From G963664835 sp963664835 (GTDB lineage Bacteria; Chloroflexota; UBA6077; FW602-bin22; JBCLEL01): a stretch of 64,000 bases of DNA. This document shows positions 46,873-56,116 of this stretch, piece by piece. Position 1 is the stretch's first letter. Each line of letters opens with the position of its first letter. The position numbers and the translations under genes were made by a program. The stretch spans positions 1 through 64,000 of the forward strand of contig CAXXUG010000009.1 of NCBI GenBank assembly GCA_963664835.2. The letters run 5' to 3'. Under the pieces are notes generated by a model, which was not told the DNA's origin, made no database searches, and saw only the letters and a program-made list of their open reading frames with translations.

Positions 46873-47086
46873 TTTCCAAGCAAGTATAGCATTACCGTCC
46901 GGCACCGGCTCTGGGTCGATGACTTCCCATCAACTCGGTCGCCAGATGAAAGCCAACGGGGCCTCATCGAACTACCTACCCATTCCGCCGGTCGTCCAAG
47001 GATAGCTGACCAATCGAAGCCCCGCAGCCCTTTCAAGAAGCGAAAGACCACTTGGCACTCGACCGGGCTCTGGTAGAAAAGTAAAC

Positions 47087-47165
47087 GCCCCGGCGGTGTC
47101 AGACCTAAGTCCCTCTGACACCTAATGAGGCAGTTCCTGCCACTCTAGAGCTGTCTCACCGGGGC
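47087..47165. ncRNA. Three-way-junction structured element of unknown class
   Basis: Three perfect or near-perfect stems form a compact junction. P1 is GCCCCGG (47087-47093) with CCGGGGC (47159-47165). P2 is GGTGTCAGA (47095-47103) with TCTGACACC (47114-47122), 10-base loop. P3 is TGAGGCAG (47126-47133) with CTGTCTCA (47151-47158), one G-U pair, 17-base loop. P3 stacks directly on P1. No tRNA or known riboswitch pattern fits. It lies 230 bases upstream of pdxS. It could be an RNA, an attenuator or a palindromic mobile element end. Confidence 0.45.
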
Positions 47166-47313
47166 ATCTAGTCCGACTTTAGCACATGTCCGGCTGGCGT
47201 TCCATGCGCACCCCGAGTCTGATTCTGGTATTGGATTCACGTCCCACCGTCTTCAGAACTTGGGCAAGAGTTGGCTGATTCTTATAGAGACTCTGCGGGA
47301 GGTTCTTGATTGA
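47166..47313. other. Spacer between the structured element and the pdxS promoter
   Basis: No gene is seen in the gap between tRNA-Arg and pdxS (46873-47392) apart from the three-way-junction element and the pdxS promoter. This part shows no further structure. On the minus strand the element is followed by a GTTTACTTTT-like tail, so it might also end minus-strand transcripts. Confidence 0.35.
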
Positions 47314-47343
47314 TTGAATGGCCTATTCTGGCCGTGCTAGAAT
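47314..47343 (+). promoter_or_regulatory. Promoter of pdxST
   Basis: TTGAAT (47314-47319) and TAGAAT (47338-47343) are separated by 18 bases; the -10 matches five of six positions. Transcription would begin about 43 bases before the pdxS ATG. Confidence 0.5.
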
Positions 47344-47392
47344 GCGCTAAAGTTTAGCCCTAGAGTAAAGATCCGGTTTGGAGGGCTCCTGA

Positions 47393-48275
47393 ATGGAAAA
47401 GGGGACCTGGACAGTAAAAAAAGGACTCGCCGAGATGCTCAAAGGCGGCGTCATCATGGATGTCGTCACCGCCGAGCACGCACGCATTGCTGAGGATGCC
47501 GGCGCCGTCGCGGTAATGGCGCTCGAACGAGTTCCGGCCGACATCCGGGCCGCCGGCGGCGTTGCCCGAATGAGCGATCCTTCCTTGATCGAGCAGATTA
47601 TGAGCGCGGTCACGATCCCTGTGATGGCAAAGTGCCGCATCGGACACTTCGTAGAGGCGCGGGTCCTCGAGGCGCTCGGGATCGACTACATAGACGAGTC
47701 AGAGGTACTGACGCCCGCCGACGAGGCCTATCACATCGACAAGCACGGGTTCAAGGTACCCTTCGTCTGTGGGGCTCGCGATTTGGGTGAGGCGCTGCGC
47801 CGTATCGGCGAGGGGCGCGGCGATGATCCGAACCAAGGGTGAGGCCGGCTCCGGGAACATCGTCGAGGCGGTGCGCCACCTCCGGTCGGTCGTAGGAAGC
47901 ATCCGCCGGCTCACGGCAATGCGCGAGGACGAGCTGATGACCGAGGCCAAAAACCTGGGTGCACCGTACGATCTGGTTGTCGAAGTGGCCCGCTCCGGCA
48001 AATTGCCGGTCGTGAACTTCGCCGCCGGCGGCGTCGCCACACCTGCCGATGCGGCTCTCATGATGCAGCTGGGGACCGACGGCATCTTCGTAGGCTCCGG
48101 CGTGTTCAAGAGCGAAGACCCCGCGCAGCGAGCGCGGGCAATCGTGAAGGCCACAACCCACTACCAGGACCCGGTCATAATCGCTGAAGCGGCCAAGGGG
48201 TTGGGCAAAGCGATGCCCGGGCTCGAGATCGGTTCCATCGCAAAGGAAGAGTTGCTGTCGGTCCGAGGCTGGTAG
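47393..48275 (+). CDS. pdxS: Pyridoxal 5'-phosphate synthase, PdxS subunit (one frameshift)
   Basis: PdxS condenses ribose-5-phosphate, glyceraldehyde-3-phosphate and ammonia into PLP. Catalytic Lys lies in IPVMAKCRIGHF, with GGVIMDVVTAEHARIAE before it. The frame breaks near 47817-47821, where an extra G in a GGGG run turns the expected GEGAAMIRTKGEAG into unrelated sequence; the second half resumes as MIRTKGEAGSGNIVEA and ends VNFAAGGVATPADAALM... TAG 48273. All active-site residues are present if the shift is corrected. Sequence error is likely because this is a single, highly conserved gene. pdxT follows after 3 bases. Confidence 0.93.
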
Positions 48276-48278
48276 CCG

Positions 48279-48890
48279 GTGAAGATAGGCGTCCTCGCCC
48301 TCCAGGGCGATTTCCGCGAACATGTCGCCGCGCTTGCCTCAAGCGGCGTTCAGGTCGTAGAGGTTCGTCTCCCCAAGCATCTCGAAGGTCTGAGTGGTCT
48401 GGTCATACCTGGTGGCGAGAGCACCACGATCGGCAAGCTCCTGACCATATTCGGGTTGATGCAGCCTTTGCGTGAGCGGATTCAGTGCGGATTCCCAGTC
48501 TACGGCACATGCGCCGGCATGATCGTGATGGCAAAGGACATAGGAGATTACGATCAGCCGCTGTTGGGTGTCATGGACATGAGGGTTGAAAGAAACGCCT
48601 TTGGCCGGCAGGTCGATAGCTTCGAAGTCGATCTACCCATACTAGGGATCGACGGAGGACCTGTCCACGCGGTTTTTATTCGCGCCCCCCTTGTTCGATC
48701 GGTAGAGCCAAACGTACGGGTTATCGGTCGGCTCGACGACGGCACCATTGTTGCCGCCCGGCAAGGCAACATGTTGGCGACTGCGTTTCATCCCGAGTTG
48801 ACCGGCGATTCGCGTGTCCACCGACTCTTTGTGGAAATGGTGGAACAAGCCGCCGGCCGCGAGACCGAGTTGATCCCAGATGCAGTCTAA
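48279..48890 (+). CDS. pdxT: Pyridoxal 5'-phosphate synthase glutaminase subunit
   Basis: PdxT frees ammonia from glutamine and passes it to PdxS. The class I amidotransferase signs are VIPGGESTTIGKL, nucleophile Cys in VYGTCAGMIVMA, and the His-Glu pair in ATAFHPELTGDSRVH. GTG 48279 starts three bases after pdxS. The 203-residue frame is intact, unlike that of pdxS. Confidence 0.96.
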   Translation: MKIGVLALQGDFREHVAALASSGVQVVEVRLPKHLEGLSGLVIPGGESTTIGKLLTIFGLMQPLRERIQCGFPVYGTCAGMIVMAKDIGDYDQPLLGVMDMRVERNAFGRQVDSFEVDLPILGIDGGPVHAVFIRAPLVRSVEPNVRVIGRLDDGTIVAARQGNMLATAFHPELTGDSRVHRLFVEMVEQAAGRETELIPDAV

Positions 48891-48909
48891 CGCCTTTCGC
48901 GGATGAGGC

Positions 48910-49851
48910 ATGATTCGATCGCTTCGCCCCACTGACGTTTTCTCCTATCTTCAGTTTCGAAAGGCCGACCCCGTCGACTGCGCGGTCACGTGCGGAGGCC
49001 ATTCCGCATCCTCTCCAAGTTTAGGCAGCTTCTTCAATCGCTCGCCTGGACTCTATTCCCCGAGACCGACTTGGGTGTTGTTCGAGCGCGGCCGAATAGC
49101 AGGTTTGGCCTCGGTAACCGTCGGCTCGGGCAACGCCAATTGGGAGATATTCCACCTCCACGTTGACGCCGGATCAGGTTTTCGCCGGGTCGTTCAGGAG
49201 TTGCTCGAGCATGTACCGGTAATGGCGGTAGAAGAACGAGTTCCGGTGGTCCATATGCGGTTGGATGTGGCGAGTCCGGCTGTTCAACCCGCGATTGATT
49301 CGAGATTCGTTAACTATGCCCAGGAAGTCGTCTATTCGCTCGGGCCGGCAAGGTCCGACGGACCGCAGGTTGTCGAGGGGATTCGCCGGAGGGAGCCCGC
49401 CGATGATCACGGCCTGTTCCGCCTCATCTGCGCCCTTAGGCCGGCTGCCGCTCGACAATATGAGGGTCTCACTCCGCGGGAGTGGCAGAAGATCGACGGT
49501 TGGGTGCACGCGCCCATCGGGCTGCAGAGGTTGCAAGTGTCTTCCCGCCGAGACTTCGTCGTGCAGATCGGCCAATCGATCTCCGGATGGATCCGGGTTG
49601 ATCGAGATCGGAATACTATTCGTATTGAGTTGGACTCGGAAGCTCGAGCGAGTATCGACGCGATTCTCGACTTTGCCGGCGAGCAGATTGTTGTCAAATC
49701 GCGCACTCGCTGGGTTGTGCGCAATCACCAGGAATGGCTTGGCGCCGAGTTGGAGAGTAGAGGGTGCGTCCAAGTCTCGTCGAACTTCCTGTTGGCTCGT
49801 CCCCTGGCGGTCAGAATTGCTGAACCGGAACTGGTGCCGATGAGGGCATAG
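48910..49851 (+). CDS. GNAT-like protein of unknown function
   Basis: A 313-residue soluble protein. The first half has acetyltransferase-like segments (MIRSLRPTDVFSYLQF, GLASVTVGSGNANWEIFHLHVD, then FRRVVQELLEHV), resembling the acetyl-CoA-binding core, but the usual pyrophosphate-binding motif is weak. The second half repeats the general pattern (SISGWIRVDRD). It sits between pdxT and the R3H ATPase in the same direction. Substrate unknown. Confidence 0.55.
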   Translation: MIRSLRPTDVFSYLQFRKADPVDCAVTCGGHSASSPSLGSFFNRSPGLYSPRPTWVLFERGRIAGLASVTVGSGNANWEIFHLHVDAGSGFRRVVQELLEHVPVMAVEERVPVVHMRLDVASPAVQPAIDSRFVNYAQEVVYSLGPARSDGPQVVEGIRRREPADDHGLFRLICALRPAAARQYEGLTPREWQKIDGWVHAPIGLQRLQVSSRRDFVVQIGQSISGWIRVDRDRNTIRIELDSEARASIDAILDFAGEQIVVKSRTRWVVRNHQEWLGAELESRGCVQVSSNFLLARPLAVRIAEPELVPMRA

Positions 49852-49895
49852 TGCTTGCCGGCACTCTCGCAGACATTGAGGTGGGTTAAGGCAAA

Positions 49896-51470
49896 TTGAT
49901 AGCAAGAGCTTTGTATCAAGACCAGATCGCGGATGACCTGGACCTCCTGATTCAGTCTCTGCCGGTGCACCTGGTAGAGACCCTGGCAGAGCTGGGAGAC
50001 CGCGATAACCTGCTGGAAATCGTGCTCGATCTGGGGCGATTACCCGAGGCACGCTTCTACCATCGCGAGGTCAACCTTAGCGACAGGGAGGTCAGTGAGG
50101 CGGATATCGAGTGGGTGGTCAGAAAGTTGGGCGACTTTAGCGGGGACAACCGTGCTGGAATCGAACGCACTCTCCACCGGATCAGCGCGATCCGGAATCG
50201 CCAGGGACGCATCGTCGGTCTTACCTGCAGGATCGGACGGGCCGTATACGGGACCTCCGGCATCATCCGCGACTTGGTCGAGTCTGGAAAGAGCGCCCTC
50301 CTTCTTGGACGCCCGGGCGTTGGCAAGACCACGATGCTGCGGGAAGTCGCTCGCGTGCTCGCCGACGATCTGGGCAAGCGCGTCATAGTGGTCGATACGT
50401 CCAATGAGATCGCCGGCGATGGTGACATCCCCCATTCCGCGATCGGTCGGGCCCGTCGTATGCAAGTTCCCGTCCCAACGATGCAGCACTCGGTAATGAT
50501 CGAAGCTGTTGAGAACCACATGCCAGAAGTCATCATCATCGACGAGATCGGTACCGAGCTCGAGGCGACCGCCGCCCGTACGATAGCTGAGCGAGGCGTT
50601 CAACTGGTTGGCACCGCCCACGGCAACACGATCGAGAATCTAATGATGAATCCCACGCTCGCCGACCTCGTCGGCGGCATCCAGAGCGTTGTGCTGGGAG
50701 ACGATGAAGCGCGCCGCCGCGGCACCCAAAAGTCGATCCTAGAACGCAAGGCGCCCCCTACGTTCGATGTCGTTGTCGAGCTGCAAAGCTGGGACCGAGT
50801 CGCGGTCCACGCCGACGTCAGCCGGACGGTAGACGCCATCCTGCGCGGACGTGAGCTGCGGCCACAGATCAGGCGAATGAGCGCCGAGGGCGAGTTATCG
50901 ATCGACGAGGCCGAGGACCGAGTACCTGCTTCCTCGGTATCCCAGACAGACGTCCTCGACGAAGCCGAGTACGTAGAGCCGGACAATCGTTCGTTCTTCT
51001 CCAATTCACGAGTCGTTCGGTTGTCCCCGTTCGGTATAAGCCGCGTCAAGTTGGAACAGGCCAGCCAGAACCTTCAGATTCCGGTCGAAATAGCTCAAAG
51101 CGTGAGCGAGGCCGAGGCGGTCCTGACTCTCAAACGCTACTTTCGCAAGAAGTCGAGTCCCTTGCGCGAGGCGGAAGCGGCCGGCGTGCCCATATATGTA
51201 CTGAAGAGCAACACCGTACCGCAGATTGCCCAGGCGCTCGCAAGCATGTGCGATCTGGGCGTTCGGGATCCCGTAGATGACGTTTTGGAAGAGACGGAGA
51301 GGGCGATCAGTCAGGTGCTCCAAAGCGGCCAGAGCCAGGACCTGCACCCACAGAACTCCTACGTGCGCAGAGCTCAGCACGAGATGGCCGAGCGCTACAA
51401 CCTGAGGTCTCGCAGCTACGGCAAAGAGCCGAATCGACGAGTCCGACTGTTTCAGTCCGAGCCGGTCCTA
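49896..51470 (+). CDS. R3H-domain AAA ATPase (SpoIIIAA/Ycf45-like)
   Basis: The ATPase core has Walker A LLLGRPGVGKTTMLREVARVL and Walker B VIIIDEIGTELEATAA, as in SpoIIIAA and chloroplast Ycf45. The C-terminus has an R3H nucleic-acid-binding motif (NSYVRRAQHEMAERYNLRSRS). Between them lies a spacer with an acidic stretch. TTG 49896 starts the protein. In the given sequence the frame runs on past 51470 into tmk and stops only at 51743. I consider the true stop to be near the TAG at about 51468, reached if one indel is present; the end is therefore uncertain. Function: probably nucleic-acid-linked, unknown in detail. Confidence 0.82.
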
Positions 51471-51478
51471 GGTCGACA

Positions 51479-52120
51479 TTGTTCATCACCTTTGAAGGGG
51501 GCACCGAGGGGCTCTGGCAAGAGCACTCAGAGCCGGCTGTTGGCCGACTATCTCCGAAGTCAGAACTATCCAGTAGTCTATGCGCGAGAGCCGGGAGGCA
51601 CCCCGGTCGGGGACGTTTTGCGGCAGTTGGTGTTGGACAAGTCGGGACCCCGCATAAGCGCCCCGAGTAGAGGTGCTCTTATTCAACGCCTCACGAGCAT
51701 CGTTGGTGGACGAGGTCTTGAGGCCGGCATTGGCAGAATGTAAGATTGTGATCTGTGACAGGTACACGGACTCAACGATCGCATACCCAGTGTTATGGTA
51801 GGGGTCTGCCAGGCGTCGAGGTCAAACAAGTCAACCGGTTCGCGGCCGATGGGCTTGAGCCGGAATTGGTATTTTTCTTGGATCTCCAACCAGAAGTCGG
51901 GTTGAAGAGAAGAGTCCCCGAGGGTGCGGAGTGGACGCGGTTCGAGATGGAAGAGTTGGATTATCATCAGAGAGTCGCCGATGGCTATAGAGTACTCGCC
52001 CGCTCCGATCCGGCGCGGTGGCGAGTGATCGATGCCTCGAAGGATTTGGAGTCAATAACGGGCGAAATCCGGGAGGTCACGGAACGTGAGTTGGCGCTGC
52101 GCGGTGTCATTGCGCCCTGA
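51479..52120 (+). pseudogene. tmk: Thymidylate kinase (three frameshifts)
   Basis: Tmk makes dTDP from dTMP. Pieces in three frames add up to a full protein: FITFEGG then GSGKSTQSRLLADYLR (P-loop), YAREPGGTPVGDVLRQLVLD, VICDRYTDSTIAY, YGRGLPGVEVKQVNRFA and FFLDLQPEVGLKRR. Breaks lie near 51508-51511 (extra G in GGGG), 51666-51671 and 51786-51788 (extra C in CCC). Thymidylate kinase is normally essential, so sequencing error is the favoured explanation. TTG 51479 is the start. Confidence 0.88.
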
Positions 52121-52162
52121 AGTGAATCCAGACGGCTAGCCTGTAGCCAATCACGGGAGTTT

Positions 52163-52505
52163 ATGAATCGAATGATGAACCTGATCCTGACGATTGTACA
52201 CAGCGATGATACGCCCGGCCTCCTCGAAGCATTCACCAATCGAGGCTACCGTGCCACCCGCATCAATACCGCCGGCGGCTTCCTGAAAGAGAGCAACACC
52301 ACCGTTCTATTGGGCGTCGAAGAGACTCAGGTCGATGAGGTGCTGTCGGTCATTCAGGCCAACTGTGAGACGCGTACGCAATACATCAATCCGCTTCCAC
52401 CTGTGATGGAGCCGGGCGAGTTTCTACATGCCCTACCCGGTCGAAGTCCAGATTGGCGGCGCCACGGTGTTCGTCCTCGAGGTGGAGCAGTTCGTCCGAC
52501 TCTAG
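52163..52505 (+). CDS. Cyclic-di-AMP receptor, DarA/PII-like (one frameshift)
   Basis: PII-like proteins of this group bind c-di-AMP and signal osmotic or cell-wall state. The family signature is clear: MNLILTIVHSDDTPGLLEAF, then RATRINTAGGFLKESNTTVLLG and ETRTQYI. The frame as given runs to 52531 with a nonsense tail; a one-base shift near 52420 restores the family C-terminus (PYPVEVQIGGATVFVLEVEQF) ending TAG at 52503. It lies 40 bases after tmk, the usual tmk-darA order in Gram-positives. GGGAG precedes ATG 52163. Confidence 0.88.
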
Positions 52506-53573
52506 GTCCGGATGTCAAGCAATCTCTCTAGAATCTGGACTGCCGGGATCGCAATTCCTCGCCTCACGTTGTCATACGATATCCACAACAACAACGCGCG
52601 TGACTCGCTGCCGTCTTGCCTGATCCGGCCCACTTGAACGTCGTCCTGGCCGGCTGCCGACCAGGGCTGCGGATACAAGCTCACCGCGGGATCATCCAGG
52701 ACCTTCACTCCCGGAGCTGCGGCAAGCATTCGCCTGGCCGTGTCGGGCTCGATGCGCTCCTTTAGCGCTATTCTCGCCGAAATGCTATCGCCCAAGAATA
52801 CCGGCGCCCTAACCGTCGTGACCGCCGCTTGAAGCTCATCGTTGCCCATCAGCTTCCGAAGCTCGAAGGTGGTTCGCAGTTCATCGCGCGTGTGATTGCT
52901 GTCGGAAAAAACATCCCGTTTCCGGCACCAGGTTGAACGCCAACTGATGAGGGAAGACGTGCGGAGCGATCAAACGTCCGCGCGTCACGGCCTTTATCTG
53001 GCTGTTCAGTTTCTTCGACTCCAGCCGTTCCCAACCCTGCCGCGGAGAGTATCGCAGTGGCATCGACCCGAGTCACCTCAGCGACCTCGTCCAAGGGTCT
53101 CATGACCGATGCGAGCGCCATTGCAATCGCGCCGGGAATAGCGATCATTCTCGGGCCTTTGACTAAAGCCTCTTCATTGATGCCGGGCGCGACTAGAGGC
53201 ACCTGAGGCATTTGGCGCATGTGCTCGGTCGAGTCGATGATGAGCGCCCCACTCTTATAGGCCTGCGCTGCGTAGTGATGGCTGGTCCTCGGCTGAGCTA
53301 AGGGAAAACCGCCGCGGTCAACTGCTCGAACCCGCTCGCTCCGATTTCGACCATTGGCAGCTCTCTGTCGTGGAAGAGGAATCGCCGGCGGTCGCTGGAC
53401 CCTGCCACCATCACCCGTAGCTCGTCCACCGGCACCTTCCGCTCCTGCAGCACCTTCACAACCTCGCCGGCGATCGCGTCGGACGATCCAACCAACCCAA
53501 TCCGTAGTCGAGACGAACGATCCAATGGCCTCGCCGCAGCCTCCTGGTAGTCTGAGATAGTTGGGCCGGACAC
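52502..53573 (-). pseudogene. Aspartate-semialdehyde dehydrogenase homologue, Usg-like (three or more frameshifts)
   Basis: N-terminal fragment RLRIGLVGSSDAIAGEVVKV, middle fragment SGALIIDSTEHMRQMPQVPL and C-terminal fragment GNDELQAAVTTVRAPVFLG come from three frames of one gene. At the place where Asd has its catalytic Cys (canonical PNCST), this protein reads AIPGAIAMAL, so the Cys is missing. That resembles the non-catalytic USG-1 branch. Breaks lie near 53305, 53015 and 52910. It converges on the c-di-AMP receptor with a 4-base overlap. A separate catalytic asd must exist if lysine and diaminopimelate are made. Confidence 0.78.
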
Positions 53574-53704
53574 TTCTGGTGTCGGCGGAGACGACCAAAA
53601 CGAGTGGCCTGTTCGTCCGGGACTATTCCATCACGTGAGATGCTTCCAAGACGAACAAAGAATGACCCCAAAGTATACCATCAGCCAATTCTCAAACTTG
53701 TGAT

Positions 53705-55060
53705 TGCGAATTGCCTCATAAATAAACTTACCGAAGAACTATACGTTGCCTCATAACTCACATTACCGTAAGGAGCAGGGGTTATGGCAGTGCGACAACA
53801 AAGCAAACACGAGTTGGCGAACGCTCTAAGAGTTCGTTATAAGAATGGAACTCGCCGGGAAAAAAGTAGGTTGTTGGATGAGTTTGTGGCGAACCACCGG
53901 CTATCACCGCAAATGGGGCGACCCGATTATTGTGCGACGGGCCACCCAAACCTAAGGGGAAAGGTAGAGGCAGACCAAGGAAGTACTCCTCGGTGGTAGT
54001 AGGAACTCTGAGAAGTGTACTAGAGCTCAGTGGCTGGATGTGCGGGAAGCGACTAGCTCCGTTCCTTAAAGAGCTTGTGCCGGCCCTGGAGGAAGAGGGA
54101 GCACTGAGGATTGATGATGAAGTGAGAGAGCAGTTGATAACAATGAGCGCAGCTACTATCGATCGCGTCTGCGTCTATTCAAGCGACACAAACGCCCAGG
54201 TGGCTACACTACGACTAAGCCAGGTTCACTGCTGAAACAACAGATACCGGTCCAGACCTATACTCCTTGGGAGGAACAGAGACCGGGCTATGTAGAGATT
54301 GACTTGGTAGCTCACTGCGCCACCTCCACAGCCGGGCATTACCTCAACACCCTAAACGTTGTCGACGTGGCTAGCGGCTGGGACCGAGCCTATTGGGGTT
54401 TGGGGGAAAGGGCCAAGCCGGCGTGTTTGCCGCCTTGAGCTGGTAAGAGAACGACTGCCTTTTCCTCTCTTGGGTATCGACTCGGACAATGGATCAGAGT
54501 TCCTAAACGCTCACTTACTACGGTACTGTCGCTCTGAGAACATCACCTTCACCCGCTCACGTCCCTACTGGAAGAACGATCAGGCCCACGTAGAACAGAA
54601 GCACTGGTCTGTTGTTAGAAAGCTAATCGGCTATGATCGCTTCGAGTCTCAACCGGCGTTGGAACAATTGAACCGAGTCTACGATCTGGTGAGACTGTGG
54701 GGTAAACCACTGGCAGCCACTCCTTAAGTTGGTTGGTAAGAAAAGGAACGGTGGCAAGCTCACCAAGCGATACGATACCGCCCTAACGCCTTACAGACGG
54801 ATCTTAGCCGCCGAAGTCCTTCAGGCAGAAGAGAGAGCGCTGCTCGAATTGGAACACAAGAGTTGGGGGCCGGCCCTCGCTACGCCGGCAGATTGGGGAG
54901 GAGATCCAGGCTTTATGGAGACTTAGGGAACGCCCCTCCCCACCCATGAGAAGCGTAAAGGATCTGGCGTCTTAAGTAATCCGGGCGTATGAGTTGGGTA
55001 AGGTTCCCAATTGAGGCAACGATACCAGTTCGGTAATCTCTAGTTTTGAGGCAACCACGA
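53705..55060 (+). mobile_element. Decayed insertion sequence with double-box termini
   Basis: Each end carries two copies of TTGCCTCA 35 bases apart (53711 and 53746; inverted at 55012 and 55047) with TTACCGAA between them (53728; inverted 55029). The two ends are inverted relative to each other. A degraded DDE transposase fills the inside. No target duplication is obvious. Size about 1.36 kb. Confidence 0.75.
53784..54926 (+). pseudogene. Broken DDE (integrase-core) transposase
   Basis: Four fragments in different frames (53784-53999, 53930-54235, 54359-54727, 54729-54926) cover one transposase. The catalytic Asp, Asp and Glu are recognisable in EIDLVAH, GIDSDNGSEFLNAHLL and QAHVEQKHWSVVRKL. 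The N-terminal DNA-binding start SKHELANALRVRY is present, but residues after it are lost. The gene cannot make an active enzyme as read. Confidence 0.85.
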
Positions 55061-55200
55061 TTGGAGGTCGTTAATCGGGACAGCGTCCCGGGTGGCAAAG
55101 ATTGCCGCCCGGTCCTCCTGCGGGGTTATTGAAATCAGTGGGCGATTATTGAAGGCATTTAGGCTGGATTCTTGGTGTCGACTGCGCTAATCGCCAGCGG

Positions 55201-56116
55201 TCAAGTCCGTAGCTCACGCAGTGTGGCGAACAACTCTTTCTCGCGATCGCTCAGGCCCTCGGGAAGGACGACCTTTACACGGGCATAACCGTCACCTTGG
55301 GCTGATTGATTCAGTCGCGGCATTCCCTGGCCGCCGAGCCTGATGAGCTGGCCGTTGCTCGTGCCGGCTGGGATTCTCAACTCGACCTGCCTGCCGCTGA
55401 TCAAAGTGATATTTACCGCGCCACCCAGGATCGCGTCATACAACGGCACACCCACGTCGAAGTACAGGTCATCTCCCTTTCGTTCAAAACGGCTCGTGAG
55501 ACAGTATGTTGACTATCAGATAAAGGTCTCCGCGTGCACCGCCGGCAATGCCGCTCTGGCCCTCTCCGGCGACTCGGACGCGTGAACCAGTCTTGACGCC
55601 GGCCGGGACCCGTACTTCCAGCCTCCGGCGGCCGACACCTGTCCCCTTTAACTTCGATGAGGCGGGTCCGTGCCGTGGTAAGCTTTTTCCAGCGAGATGT
55701 CGGCCGCCTGTTCCAGGTCCTGCCCGCGCCGAGATTCGAACCTCGTGCCCCATGTTGTTAAACAACAAGTCTTCGAAAATACCGCCGGCCGAGTCCGCGC
55801 CGACCGAATCCTCCGAAGTCGAACTGAAAAGTTTCGAAAAACCGTGGTTCGAAGCCAGGAGGCGGACCGCCGCCGGCATCCATCTGTTCCCACATAGGTC
55901 CGAATTGATCGTACTTCTTGCGCTTCTCAGGATCAGATAGGACTTCGTAGGCGTGTTGGATTTCCTTGAAACGGGATTCAGCCTCCTCCTCGCCTGGATT
56001 CAAATCTGGATGGAACTGCCGAGCTAGTCTTCGGTACGCCGCCCCGAATGTCCTTACCGCTCGCGTCCCGCTTTACACCGAGGAGCTGATAGTAGTCTCT
56101 TGTTGAAGTGGCCATA
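55201..56116 (-). pseudogene. CbpA/DnaJ-type co-chaperone (several frameshifts)
   Basis: The J domain begins at ATG 56116 (STRDYYQLLGVKRDASGKDI) and includes the HPDLNPGEEEAESRFKEIQ region with its HPD motif. A Gly/Phe-rich linker follows and then the C-terminal substrate domain (RRRLEVRVPAGVKTGSRVRV, later LRIPAGTSNGQLIRLGGQG). There is no zinc-finger, so it is CbpA-like rather than DnaJ. At least four to five single-base breaks occur between 55480 and 56040. It would help Hsp70. It is likely intact in life and damaged by sequence errors, or a true pseudogene. Confidence 0.85.

Noticed and set aside
47087..47165. A tRNA or tRNA-Sec
   Set aside because: The acceptor-like stem is 7 base pairs but there is no TTCGA T loop, no anticodon arm of 5 base pairs and no CCA.
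49896..51743. A true R3H ATPase-thymidylate kinase fusion
   Set aside because: The joint frame depends on an indel; tmk has its own start and three frameshifts, and the fused region reads through tmk in a frame that later stops.
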